This document shows positions 12,790 through 23,069 of a stretch of 64,000 nt of DNA, in pieces. Under the pieces are notes generated by a model, which was not told where the DNA came from, ran no database searches, and worked only from the letters and a program-made list of their open reading frames with translations. The DNA comes from Bettongia penicillata ogilbyi (taxonomy: Eukaryota > Chordata > Mammalia > Diprotodontia > Potoroidae), in NCBI GenBank assembly GCA_023548195.1, contig JAJHZJ010000694.1, forward strand, positions 558,001-622,000, written 5' to 3'. Position numbers and translations under genes: made by a program. Position 1 is the stretch's first letter. Each line of letters opens with the position of its first letter.

Positions 12790-12900
12790 TAGTGAAAGCA
12801 GCACTGCTCTAGGCAGCAGGAGACCTAGGTTCTACTCCTTCCCACAATCTTTAACCTATTGTCTAGTTCACCACTATGTTATCTAGAGGTGAGGTAGAGA
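12790..12900 (+). mobile_element. MIR-like SINE fragment
   Basis: 'gcagcaggagacctaggttctac' is the tRNA-related region of a SINE. The rest is lost. Confidence 0.4.
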
Positions 12901-13002
12901 ACCTTGAAAAAGGCACTGGCTCTGCCATTTCATGATGCTTGGGTCTTTTTTGCGATTATTATAGTGGAAGGTCATTGATTCATCAACCTATCTAGCCATT
13001 TG

Positions 13003-13090
13003 TCCTTCCTTCCTTCCTTCCTTCCTTCCTTCCTTCCTTCCTTCCTTCCTTCCTTCCTTCCTTCCTTCCTTCCTTCCTTCCTTCCTTCCC
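13003..13090. repeat. (TTCC)n microsatellite
   Basis: About 22 uninterrupted tetranucleotide units. The purity implies recent length change and probable polymorphism. Confidence 0.97.
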
Positions 13091-13099
13091 CTGTCCACT

Positions 13100-13615
13100 T
13101 CCTTCTGTTTGTATTGGTCATAATGGGAATTTGCTTATTGCCAATCTATGGAGTTTTAAGGAATTAGTTTAGACTATAAGAAAAGGCAGGAAGACTGCCC
13201 AAAATAAAGCCATATTCAGGATTCCCTGCAAACATAACAAACAGGAAGTTTGCATGCTGCAATTAACCACAAAAGTATCTCATAAGAATAAAAAAGGATT
13301 GAAAGTCTCACTCCAAATAAGTACAGATAGCAAGAGGATTTTGAAAATAATTTTCAAAGAATACGCCATATTTTTGCTTCTACCAATATAAAACAACAGC
13401 TAAGAACTCACAGATTGAAGATTGATTATCCCCTTAAAAGAGAAAGTGAAAGGGCAGGAAAAAACCTTTCCTCTTTCCATGTTCTTAAGGAAAAATCAGA
13501 CATCCCTTGATGGAAAGGAAGAAGCATTTCAAGGAGGAAACAAAGAAAAAGAATGTGAAAAAGGTAAAGGGGGAACCCCAACCTGGATCAGGAATTTATG
13601 GGGTAAAAGAATGTG
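13100..13615. other. No firm feature
   Basis: Purine-rich on plus. The 64-codon frame at 13422-13616 is lysine- and glutamate-rich and looks compositional. It may be the diverged 5' side of the following CR1/L3 copy. Confidence 0.3.
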
Positions 13616-13619
13616 ACCC

Positions 13620-14400
13620 ACAAAAATAAGAGAAGAAAAGTCATCAAATATTCGGAGCTAAGTCACTGCTCTGAGGACCTTTCTAGAGAGCAGAAAGACA
13701 GATCATCTCAGGAAGAAGCAGTTCCTTGAGATCGACGGAATGATGGTATGGATCCACAGGAAAGAGAATCCAGAAAGGGTAAGAGGAAAAATACAGGAAG
13801 AAGAAACAGAGTAACAGTGACTGAGGAGTGCTGAGATGAGTATTTGCTGATGTGATATAAACAATACAGGGTTCTTCTATCTCTTAAAGTAATGTACTTG
13901 GGATAGGATGTGACCAAGATAGGTCAGACCCGAAAATCATAATCCAGTGCTGCCAATTCAGAAGACAAAGGATAGCAACAGAAGGTGTTGAAACCTGGGG
14001 TGAGAAAGTAAAAGCTTTAAAGCACATAGATGGTGTTTCCACCATGCTCTTTACTGAAGGGAAAGAATTCAAAACAGAAAGATAGCTATGGAAATTGAAT
14101 GCCTAAGATGTGGTTGTACAGGAACAGGATTTGGATTTATGTGTCAAAGCTTAAAACATAGGATAGGTTCTTGACCAAAGATGGAGTCCACCTAATGATG
14201 ATAAATAAAAATAGATTTGCCTGGAATATGATGAACAGAATTCCAAAACGAACATAGATCTTAGAGGGGGGGAAAAGCTATACAAATAGAACTTCAGTGT
14301 CAAATATTATTGAGAGTAGCAGGTCCAGGATCAAAAAAGTAGCAGCAGGGAAAGACCAATAATCCTTAGGAGAGGATTTCATAGTTATTTTTAGTTATTC
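13620..14400 (+). mobile_element. Probable 5' part of CR1/L3 LINE
   Basis: 'gaccaaagatggagtccacctaatgatg' and 'gatttgcctggaatatga' at 14176-14230 resemble the region just before the endonuclease domain of L3/CR1 LINEs. It has the same orientation as the element at 16520-19830 and is separated from it only by younger repeats, so the two are likely one insertion. Confidence 0.45.
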
Positions 14401-14404
14401 TCCT

Positions 14405-14565
14405 TAGATTGATTCTTTATCTACTTATATATGATGTTTTTATCTCTAATATTAGAAATAAACTCCTCGAGACTGGGGAGTATCCTGTTCTTTGTGTTAG
14501 TGTCTCCATTGCCTAGAGCAGTAGCTGGAAACAGGTACTGAATAAATGTCTGTTGGTTAATTAAG
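14405..14565 (+). mobile_element. L2 LINE 3' end
   Basis: 'actcctcgagactgggg' (degraded 'ctccttgagggcagggac'), then 'gtgtctccattgcctag', then 'actgaataaatgtctgttgg': the ordered motifs of the L2 3' UTR. Confidence 0.7.
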
Positions 14566-14624
14566 ATAATATCTAAGAAAGGAAACAGCAACAAAACCCA
14601 TGGGCACAGATTAGTGAGCTATTT

Positions 14625-14705
14625 TTATATGTACATATGTGTACAAATATACGTACACACATATAGATATAATATGTATGTGTGTATATATACACATGTG
14701 GATAT
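14625..14705. repeat. TA/CA-rich microsatellite
   Basis: Imperfect alternating purine-pyrimidine dinucleotides. Confidence 0.75.
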
Positions 14706-14814
14706 TAACATTCACCTATGTAATCTCATCAACATAGATACCCTTTCTAACAACCCAAACCAAAACCCATCCAAGTTTTATTATCTGGTATAATTCTTGT
14801 CTGTGTCACCTGGT

Positions 14815-15845
14815 AAATCAATCATTAGCCATTAATTATCACATGCTGTGTCCCAGGCGCAGGACTAGGTGATGAAGACACAAGACAAAGAGAAATAGTT
14901 CTTGTCCTCAAAGAGTATACATTCTATTGGGGAAAGATAACATGCACATAAATAAGTAGCAAATGGGCAAAATCAGGAAAACTGGGTTTTAAAAACCAAA
15001 GGTGAAAAGGGAGTATCTTTTAGGCACAATGATGGTGTGTGTAGAAGGAGTGGAGATAAGAGAAGGAACAGAGTACATAAGGAACAGTATGCAGGCCAGT
15101 CTGGCTAGAAAGAATGCATGAAGAGGGAAGTCACATAGTAAATCAAGAAAGCAGACTAAAGCCAGTCTATGAAGGGTTTTGAATGCCAAACAGAAGAGTG
15201 CATTTGCTTCTAAATTAGAGAACCACTGAAGCTTAATGAACTGGGGGAGGAAGGTAAATAGTTCTATACTTAGGAATATCATATCAACAGTTGGGTGGAC
15301 AATGAATTGAAGAAGGGAAAAGCTTGAGACAATGAGATAATCAGATGGTTATGGCATTGTCTAGGAAAAGACTTGAGTGGGATGGTGGCCATTTGAGTGG
15401 AGAAAGGGGGATAGATATGTGAGATGTTATGGAGAGAGAATATAAAATACTAGACAACTGAGTGAATATGGAGGCTGAGGGAGAATGAGGGTCTAAGGAC
15501 GACTCAACTGGTCAATTTGGGTGGTGGTAGGGAAATGAGGAACGTGGGTGAGATTTAAGGAAAAAGGTAATACTGAGTATAACATGCCTATGGGGTATCT
15601 AAGGAGAAATGCCCAAGGGACATTTAGTTGGTAAAGGCGCTCAAGAGAGAAACTGAGGCTTCACTCAAAAAAATTACCAGGTTTTCAATTTTGTAGAAAC
15701 TTATATATCGACATATTGTTTCTATAATCTAACACAGTGACTGATGTGTAGTTTAAAAATATGGTCTTGATTGCCTAAGAGAAATGAGAGCTATCTACAT
15801 AGAAATGATAAGTGAACTCATTGGTGCTAAGGTTATTAAGAGAAA
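14815..15845 (+). mobile_element. Old marsupial interspersed repeat, class unassigned
   Basis: It has the order 'gctgtgtcccaggcgcagg', 'gtcctcaaagagtatacattc', 'gaagggttttgaatgcc', 'aaagacttgagtgggatgg' and 'gagctatctacatagaaat'. I recognise this as one long, widely repeated marsupial family also seen at 16005, 32895 and 55655, but cannot place it in a class. There are no open frames. The (GA)n tract that follows lies where the consensus is purine-rich. Confidence 0.55.
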
Positions 15846-15897
15846 AAGGGAGGGAGGGGGAGGGGGGAAGAGGGAGGGGAAGGGAGGGGGAGAGAGG

Positions 15898-15980
<83 letters not shown>
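15841..15980. repeat. (GA)n microsatellite with G-rich flank
   Basis: A GGGA-type purine run (15841-15899) leads into about 40 uninterrupted GA units. Open frames of 116 and 75 codons across it (Arg-Glu and Leu-Ser alternation) are artefacts of the repeat. Confidence 0.97.
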
Positions 15981-15982
<2 letters not shown>

Positions 15983-16004
15983 CAGGCTCCTCAGTGAAGG
16001 ATAT

Positions 16005-16515
16005 GAACCATCCATTTATCAATCAGGCAAGTCAGGCAACAAGTATTATTGCATTATGTGACAGGAACTGTCCTAAGCACCAGGGATCCAAAGAAAGGCA
16101 AAGACAGCATGCTTTTAAGGAGCTCACAATTTAATGCAGGAAACAAGGAAACGCTGTGTTTGTGTTTGTGTGTGTGTGTGTGTTCAACAGAGAGAAGGTA
16201 CTAGCATTAAGGGAGACTAGGAAAGACTACTTTCAGAAAGTGGGATTTTATCTGGGACTGAATCAGGAAGACAGGAGACGGCGATGAAGAGGGATAGACT
16301 GTAGGCTTGGAGGACAGTATCGACAATATTCAAGGATCAGGAGAAGGTGTCTTATGTGAGGAGCAGCAAGGAGACCAGTGCTACTGGACCACAGAATTCG
16401 TGAAGGGGAACAAGGCATAAGAAATCTGGAAAGGTAGAAGTTGGCAAGGTTCTGAAGAACTTTGAACACTGTCAGAAGATTTTATATTTGATCCTGGAGA
16501 TGATAAGGAACAAAT
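16005..16515 (+). mobile_element. Second copy of the unassigned marsupial repeat
   Basis: It restarts from the family's head ('aagtattattgcattatgtg...caggaactgtcctaagcacc'), runs through 'gaaggtactagcattaag', 'gagcagcaaggagaccagtg', 'gaaatctggaaaggtagaa' and 'gattttatatttgatcctgg', and stops. A GT microsatellite (16152-16182) lies inside. It and the 14815 copy both interrupt the CR1/L3 element. Confidence 0.6.
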
Positions 16516-16761
16516 GAAGTTAATTTTAAACAAAAAATGTACAATGCATGGATAATAAACAGAAACGCTAAAGCAAAGTAGTCAATTTAGTTACATTAGC
16601 ATCACTAAGACTTTGGGGAAAAGGATTCATAACTGGAATATGGGCATATGAATATACCTTATTCAAATGTGAACAAAAATATTAAACGGTTAGAGGAACT
16701 ACACTGCAAATTTGAAGAAAATATACTCATGTAAAGAAATCCAGAACTAGCAGGAGAAATC

Positions 16762-17090
16762 ATGGTGAAAAAAAAGTGCTTGGGTTTGGGTCAAAAACTA
16801 GAGACAGAAGTCATATTATTGCAGACTATTAGGATAGGAAAAGGAAATGAACAAGTTCAGCAAAAAGATTGCCAACCTGACACAGAAGTAAAATATAGTA
16901 GTGAAAGTAACTTCAATTATCTAGACCATCTGCTAATGTTGGAAACTGACACATTCTTGACTTGCCTTCATAATCGATCATTCCATTCTTTAAAAGTGGA
17001 AGGAGAAAGAAAATAATTTTTATCCTGAACCTGATTTTGATCAATAAAGAGGAACTACTTGCTTAAACAGAAGTGATAGGAACATTTCAG
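16762..17090 (+). pseudogene. CR1/L3 endonuclease domain remnant
   Basis: The translation contains SNFNYLD at 16906-16926, corresponding to the GDFNYPD-type motif of the apurinic endonuclease domain. About 30 codons later comes FILNLILINKEELL (from 17019), matching the conserved 'ILDLILTNKEEL' block. The first block lies in an 84-codon open frame (16762-17016); a stop and a frame change separate it from the second. The key Gly-Asp of the first motif has become Ser-Asn, so the domain would be inactive even if joined. Confidence 0.65.
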
Positions 17091-17749
17091 GGAAATGAGC
17101 CGGGAATAATCTGATACACACCCTACAATTTGGGAGAGTCTACTTCAAAAATTTAGGGAAAGAATCATTAGAACCCAGTGACTTGAAATTCTGCAGAAAA
17201 GCTGGACCAAAAGATTAGTGCTTTGTGATTCTCTCAAGAATGAAATTCTGATGACGTTAAGAGAAATGATTCCCATGGAAAAGGAAACCTGTCTTAAAAA
17301 GGCAGGAAAATCAATGACCAATTCATATTTTTTAAAGATACATACAAAAAATGGAAATAAGGGTACATAATGGAGGATGAATACCAAAAAGGCAAATGGT
17401 CCTTTAAAGAAAGTGTCAAAGGTGCATAAGATCAGAATGAGTTAAGCAAGAGGTGAATGCTAAGGACAACTAAAAGAGTTTCTTAAAGGAAAACTGGAGG
17501 CAAGAAAAAGATCAAAGCAGGGCTAAAATCACCAATCTGACCAGAGAGAAGAATGATATCCAATAGGAGGAAGGTAAAATTACTCAATGTTTATTTTAAT
17601 TCTGTTTTATATGTCAAGAAGGACAAATTTCAGACTACAAAAAAAGAATTAAATTTTTTTAATAGACAATTACCCCCAAGATAAGTATTTCTATATAACT
17701 GGTTTGCTTTGCCATTCTATGTATTTTTTTAGTTAAAAAAACATGATTC

Positions 17750-18990
17750 TAAGAAGTGAACCATAGGCTTCACCAGATTGACAAAGGGATCCATGATATT
17801 AAAAAAAAAAAGCTTGTATTCCTTGAGTTAAAAAATTTAAATGCCTTGGAGTCACTAGAATTTACCAAATTCCACTGCAGCTCTAACAGAACTGCCACCG
17901 AGCAGTTCATGAACAGGAAAAGAACCACAGAACTGGAGAAAAACAAGTATCCCCATTTTCAAAAAAGAAAAACAGTAGTATGCAAACAAGAAACTGGTAA
18001 ACTGGACTTTGATCCCTGGAAAAATTGTAAGAGACATAAAAGGGAAGGTCTGCCTTTAGAAAGGGAAGCAGTGATTACTGTGGTCACTAGTATGACTTAA
18101 TCAAGATTAGAGATTTCTTTCTTGATAGCATCACTACATTGGTCTTGATAGACAGATGCTATGGAGGAATTCTGTAGATAAAATGAGCCCAGATGTCAAT
18201 AAAGTATTGGACAAAGTCCTTCAGGCTATCCATGTGGACAAAACATAAGGATGTGAGTGAGACAAAGGTGGAGTCAGAAGGAGATGAATGACCATATCCA
18301 AAGAATAGTCATTAATAGGTTACTGTCAACTTGAAGGGAAGGATGCCTCCAATAGGATGCTTCAAAGATATTGACTTGGTTCCTATACTGCTAAACTTCC
18401 TAATCAATAATTTGAATCAATGAATATTTATCAAGAACCTATTATATTAAAGATACTATGTTAGGTACAAGGGATACAAAGACAAATCTGAAGCAATCCA
18501 TACTCCCAAGGTGTTACATTCTATCACAGGATGCTATATATAGATATATTTACAGTTTTGGACAGAGACAGATATAGAGAAATATACATACACATATCTA
18601 TATATATTGTGTGTATACATATGCTCATCTATGTGTACATGTCTACAATGTGTATATATGTATGGTATATACATGTATAATATATAGTCAGTGGGTTATG
18701 CAGTAGGTTATGAAGTGAAGAGAGGAAATTCAATAAGAAAATTACATATGAACCCCAGTATATAGGATGAAAGCTTGAGAGAATGGTTGAGTTTGGTAAG
18801 GAGGGAAGGAACCAATAGATATGGAGAGAATGAAGATTAGAGAATGGTAGAGATGGTGACTGTGGGTGGCAGGGAGATCTACTGGAGAAGAGGGCAAGGG
18901 ATGAGATCAAGGCTACAAGTAGAAAGGCTGATGACCTAATCAAATTTACAGATGATCTAAAATCTAGGATGGAGAGCTAATGGATAACAG
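17750..18990 (+). pseudogene. CR1/L3 reverse-transcriptase domain remnant
   Basis: At 18195-18245 the frame reads DVNKVLDKVLQ, the counterpart of the 'DFSKAFDKVPH' RT block. At 18930-18956 it reads DDLIKFTDDLKS, the catalytic 'LIKFADD' block with Ala replaced by Thr. The bases between are interrupted by an insertion at 18420-18920. Several stops break the frame, so no function is possible. Confidence 0.65.
18420..18920 (+). mobile_element. Insertion inside the L3 RT region
   Basis: 18420-18530 has the head of the unassigned marsupial repeat ('atcaagaacctattatatt', 'ggtacaagggatacaaag'). It is followed by a long TA/TG-rich microsatellite (18533-18690) and a purine-rich stretch. It separates the two RT blocks of the surrounding LINE, so it arrived later. 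Confidence 0.5.
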
Positions 18991-19830
18991 AATAGAACAA
19001 GAATACAAAATAAGATGAAATATAATTGGAATAAATGTCAATGTTTAACCTAGAACTCAAAGAATAAACTACACACATAAAGCATCAACCTCACATGTAA
19101 CGAATGGCAGAGGTGTGGCTAGACAACCAGTCATCTCAAAAGGAACCGGGAGAGTCAACATAGTGCAAGTTCAAAATGAAGTGACCATGCAATATGGCAG
19201 CCAAAAAATGAATGCAAATCTGGGCTGCTTTAAGAGAGGCATTCTATTCAGAAGAAAAAACTTGGCAGACCACTATATCCTCTCCTAGTGACACCCTGTC
19301 TAGAGTGCTTCAAGGGACACTTAGGAAAGATGGTGACAAGCTAGAGCACAGAGAAGGGTGAATGGAATGGTAAGGGGATTAAAGAAATGAGGCTACACTA
19401 AAGGAAATGGAACCGTTTAGCCTGGAGAAGGCTGGGAGAAGAGACATAATATCTGTCTTCAAGTCTTTGAAGGGCTGTCATGTGGAAGAAGTATTAGACT
19501 TGTTCAATTTGACCCCAAGGGACAGAAATAAGAACAATGAGCTGACGAGAAATAGATTTAGTTAGACTTGATTCAAGGAAAAGTCTTCCTTGAAAAGTGC
19601 TTCAAAAGTGAAATGGTCTCAACAAGTGGTGGATTCCCTCTCCCTGGAGGTTTTCAAGCAGCAGCTAGATGGTCACTTATCATATTAGAAAAGGGATTCT
19701 CATTTAGGTACAGGGTGGCTCTTTAAAAACCTTTTAAAAAACCAAGCAGGCAGAAGATTTGGGTATAAGCAAGATGACAAAGAGGTTCTAAAATCATTAA
19801 GTTTTTCTACAGTTCTGTGATTTTCTTAAA

Positions 19831-20090
19831 ACTTTTTAATTTAAAAAAAAAGTTAACCAAAAGAGTTTTGTAAGAATGCAAATTGAGTTGTTAATTAGCT
19901 TTGAAAGAATTGAAAGAATTGCAAAAGGTCTCTATTAAGGATGAATCTTGGTAGGGGACAGATGGCAGGTAATAAGGCATTGGGTGGGTGGGGTCTCTGA
20001 GGTCAAAATTCTATTCACCCTTCTAGAGTCAGATCATATGGAACCTCTTTTAGCACAAGTCTTCACATAGCCCTAAATGGAAGTAAAATG
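19831..20090. other. No recognised feature
   Basis: Short AT-rich spacer. Confidence 0.35.
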
Positions 20091-20094
20091 CCTT

Positions 20095-20345
20095 GCCTCT
20101 GGTCTCTTATAGCACTTTGTTCATACCTCTCATATAGCACTATGTCCTATTTTGTACTATAATCGTACATATTTAGGTTTCATTTTCCACATTAGATTAT
20201 AAATTTCTTGAGTGCAGGGAATACTGTATGTCTTACATTTGTCTAAGGTTGAATACTGAGTCAATCTGACTTGATAAGGAAACTTGATTCCCTTTTAAGT
20301 GGTTTAGATTAATAAAGGTTTACAAGTCATAAAAAAAAAGACCAA
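20095..20345 (+). mobile_element. L2-like LINE 3' end
   Basis: 'attagattataaatttcttgag' and 'tgcagggaatactgtatgtc' follow the L2 3' order. An 'aataaa' and an A-run (20330-20338) occur downstream. Confidence 0.5.
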
Positions 20346-20399
20346 GACCTATTTTTATATGACAACTGATATTCCAACATTGAAAATAAGAATAAGAAA

Positions 20400-20720
20400 C
20401 ACAATATATTTATAAGGTACTTTACTGATTTCAAAGTAGATAGAAAAATATTATATTAGCCCTATTTTATATTTGAGGACAGCTTCTCATCTTTCAAAGG
20501 AAATAGAGTGAGTAATTAGTCTCAAATCATACAGCAAGTTAATGAATTAGAACCTAAGTCTAAGGACTATAGATTTAAAGCCAAAATGGACCCTTTGAGA
20601 CAATCTAGTTTGATATCCCTCATTTTACAAATAAGAAAACTGAGGTCCAGGAAAGTGGAGTGATTTTAAGGTTAAGTTACAGGTGTAGGAAAATGAACCC
20701 AGGACTTCTTACTCAAAATT
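20400..20720 (-). mobile_element. Two antisense MIR-like SINE fragments
   Basis: 20400-20560 carries 'aggtactttactgatttc' and 'caaatcatacagcaagtta'. 20585-20720 carries 'cattttacaaataagaaaactgagg' and 'gaacccaggacttcttac', the complement of the SINE 5' half. Confidence 0.6.
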
Positions 20721-20724
20721 CAGC

Positions 20725-21360
20725 ACTTTTTCACTCATCATTTTTGGCACCTTGTCTAGGGCTAAGGCAGGTTTTACAGTCTAATAGTCTGGTCTTCAGG
20801 AGAGAAAAAGCATATGATGCATATAAATACAATCAGCTGGTTTGGGGAAAATTGATGAAATTCAAGCATTTTAGTTTTCCTTTATTACTGGCTCAGTTGC
20901 TTCCTTTTCTTTCAAACAATAGGTATATAGCAAAGTTTTTGCAAATCAGAATGCTAAGGAAATGGAATGTCCTATGTAACTACATTTTCTGGCAAAATAA
21001 AGGTAACCTAGAGTTGCAAAAATGCAATATGGTCAAAATCTTCTTTCACAGCAGTATCCAAAATGTTTACAAGATAATATTTCCCTAGGAAATTAGACCT
21101 TATCAACTTCAAAATGACATTCCTTTTTCCAGAGCAGATTTTTTCCTCAGCTGAAAATGAAAAAAGAACATATTTTTACAAACACCTGGGCTTGTAGCTC
21201 CAAGTTCAGTTTTTCCTTACTTTATATAACATTTAGGGAGATATTTGTCCATTACCTTATCTAAAGAGTTGCATTTTTTATAGTCATGATCAGTAAGGTA
21301 GATCTATGCTTCAAGGACCTTTGATAAACAATGAACTTCACAAGAAGAAAATGAGGTTTT
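20725..21360. other. No recognised feature
   Basis: The 142-codon plus frame at 20660-21088 starts in a SINE fragment and continues through unassigned DNA. It has no recognisable domain and is judged a chance frame. Confidence 0.35.
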
Positions 21361-21364
21361 TATG

Positions 21365-21815
21365 TGTCTTATTCTTATCATATTGTGTTTTGTGCTATAA
21401 TTGTGTTTCATTTCCCTTACCAGATTACAACTCATTGAGAAAAGGAAATGTCTTATTTTTCTTTGTCTCCCTCAGTATCCAGCATGGCACTCTCTTCAGT
21501 TATATTACACTTGATTACATGTCATATGTAGCCTTTTTCTAGCATCTATCTGGGTTCTCTGAAGAACCGGGACAAGAGGTAGAGGAGAGTAGCAAATCTC
21601 TGTTGGCTGGTGCAATCTTATTCCTTGCTTTTTTAAAAAATAGAAATTAGCTTCATAGATGCTTTAAATTTAGATTTGAAAACCATCATATGAGATACAA
21701 ATGACCAAACTCTTTAAAGGATACAGACCATATTTTATTTTTATTATTATCTCCACCAGTGCAGCCCATAGTGCATTGCACATAGTGGGTACTTAAAATG
21801 CCGAATGAATTCCAA
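21365..21815 (+). mobile_element. Two L2-type 3' ends
   Basis: 21365-21500 contains 'cagattacaactcattgag' and 'tttgtctccctcagtatcc'. 21720-21815 contains 'cccatagtgcattgcacatagtggg' and 'cgaatgaatt'. They are separated by about 200 unassigned bases. Confidence 0.5.
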
Positions 21816-21819
21816 GTTG

Positions 21820-22450
21820 TCTGAGCCTCCATGACCACATTTAATATGTGTAGTTTTCCAAAATGACTTCTGGAGTATTTTTCTTTTGTTCTTTGGGCAT
21901 CACACAGAAGCTTCTAAGTGCCACATCTTGTGGCAGTGGCAGTTCTTGGTTGAATGACTTCCCTGTCTAGAAGATGCTATAAAACTGTAAGGTATCATTA
22001 TCATTACTATGCCTTTGAAGAGATGATAGTTACTTAAATGTTCCAATTAATGGAAGCTTAACTGCGCTAGTCTGTTGTTATTTTTCTTTTAAAAAAAACA
22101 CTTTTTGACTGAAGTCTACTGGGCTATGTCTCTTTTCATGGCAGTCTGAAAAGCACACAGCCTGAGTCTCTAGTAGTGAAACTGAAGTGTCTCCATGATG
22201 CTACTGTTATATTTTCTACTACCATGAATAGCTGACCACTTCCTGTCAAAAAAAAAAGAAAGCTTCACTTCTGTTGTTATCATTAATCAACATCCACATC
22301 ATTTACAATTCTTTTCAAGATCAATTTAATAAATATACTGATATTCAACATAAAATACCTATAGTTTCATTTTTTCAAGTTTTTCCTTTCCTTCACAGTC
22401 CAACTCTTCTATTGTCTTTAAGGCAGTTGGAATAGAAATGGAAAGGAAAT
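21820..22450. other. No recognised feature
   Basis: No repeat or gene signature that I can support. There is an A-run at 22248-22257. Confidence 0.35.
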
Positions 22451-22454
22451 GGAA

Positions 22455-22860
22455 AAAACAACTGGTCTTGAGAGTAGAGGACCCTGATCCAAATCCTGGT
22501 TCTACATCTACCTCTTTAGGACATTTAATTGCTCTGGGCCTCCATTTCTTGTCTTTAGATGAAGGGTTGAACTAGAGGGCATCCAAAGTCCCTTTCAGCT
22601 CTAAATCTAGGCTTTAAGATCACAGAACTGAGGTTCAAAGCCAGCCTCTGTAACTTAATTGAGTGTGTCCTTAGCAAGTCACTTAAAATCTCTGAACCAG
22701 TTCCCTCACTTATAAAAGGGAGCTAATACCTGTACTGTACACTCTATCTATGTCACAAGGTTTTCATGAGGCTCAAAGGAGATAATGTTTATAAACCCCT
22801 TCAAACTTTAAAGAACTATGTTAATTATTACCATAATTATTACGACGATAGTTAATTTTC
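22455..22860 (+). mobile_element. Two tandem MIR-like SINEs
   Basis: The first (22455-22620) ends in 'gggcatccaaagtccctttcagctct'. The second (22621-22860) has 'aggttcaaagccagcctctg', 'cttagcaagtcacttaaaa', 'cacttataaaaggg' and a MIR 3' core to 'gataatgtttataaacccc'. Confidence 0.7.
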
Positions 22861-22999
22861 TCAAAGCCCAACCCATTGTACCTGTTATAACAGGAGATTG
22901 TAAGATCTAAGAATGCTTTCCAAGGTAAAGAATAGGAGGCAAGTTGCATACTCTGAGCCCATTAAGATTATAAAGTAACTCTGAAAGCTAACAGAAATC

Positions 23000-23062
23000 C
23001 TAAAACTCCAGTTTTACTGTGTCTTGCACACAGTAAGTGATTAATAAATGTTTGTTGAATTT
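23000..23062 (+). mobile_element. L2-type tail
   Basis: 'gtcttgcacacagtaagtgattaataaatgtttgttgaa' (given in parts: 'cacacagtaag', 'aataaatgtttgttgaa') matches the last 40-60 bases of L2. Confidence 0.5.
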
Positions 23063-23069
23063 TTCAAAT

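Larger units (their letters stand above)
16520..19830 (+). mobile_element. CR1/L3-clade LINE, 3' two-thirds
   Basis: Endonuclease, reverse-transcriptase and 3' UTR regions appear in the right order on plus. The UTR at 19380-19830 carries 'tttagcctggagaagg', 'gaagggctgtcatgtgg', 'gttcaatttgaccccaag', 'ccctggaggttttcaagcag' and a terminal 'acagttctgtgatttt', all characteristic of L3/CR1 ends. Coding parts hold many stops and frameshifts. It is interrupted at 18420-18920. Age fits the mammalian-wide L3 family. Confidence 0.75.

Noticed and set aside
15784..16134. 116-codon Arg-Glu-rich plus frame and 75-codon Leu-Ser minus frame
   Set aside because: Both are read through the (GA)n tract; the dinucleotide repeat avoids stops in several frames.
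20660..21088. 142-codon plus frame
   Set aside because: The start lies in an antisense SINE fragment, the rest has no recognisable domain, and the base composition is that of the surroundings.
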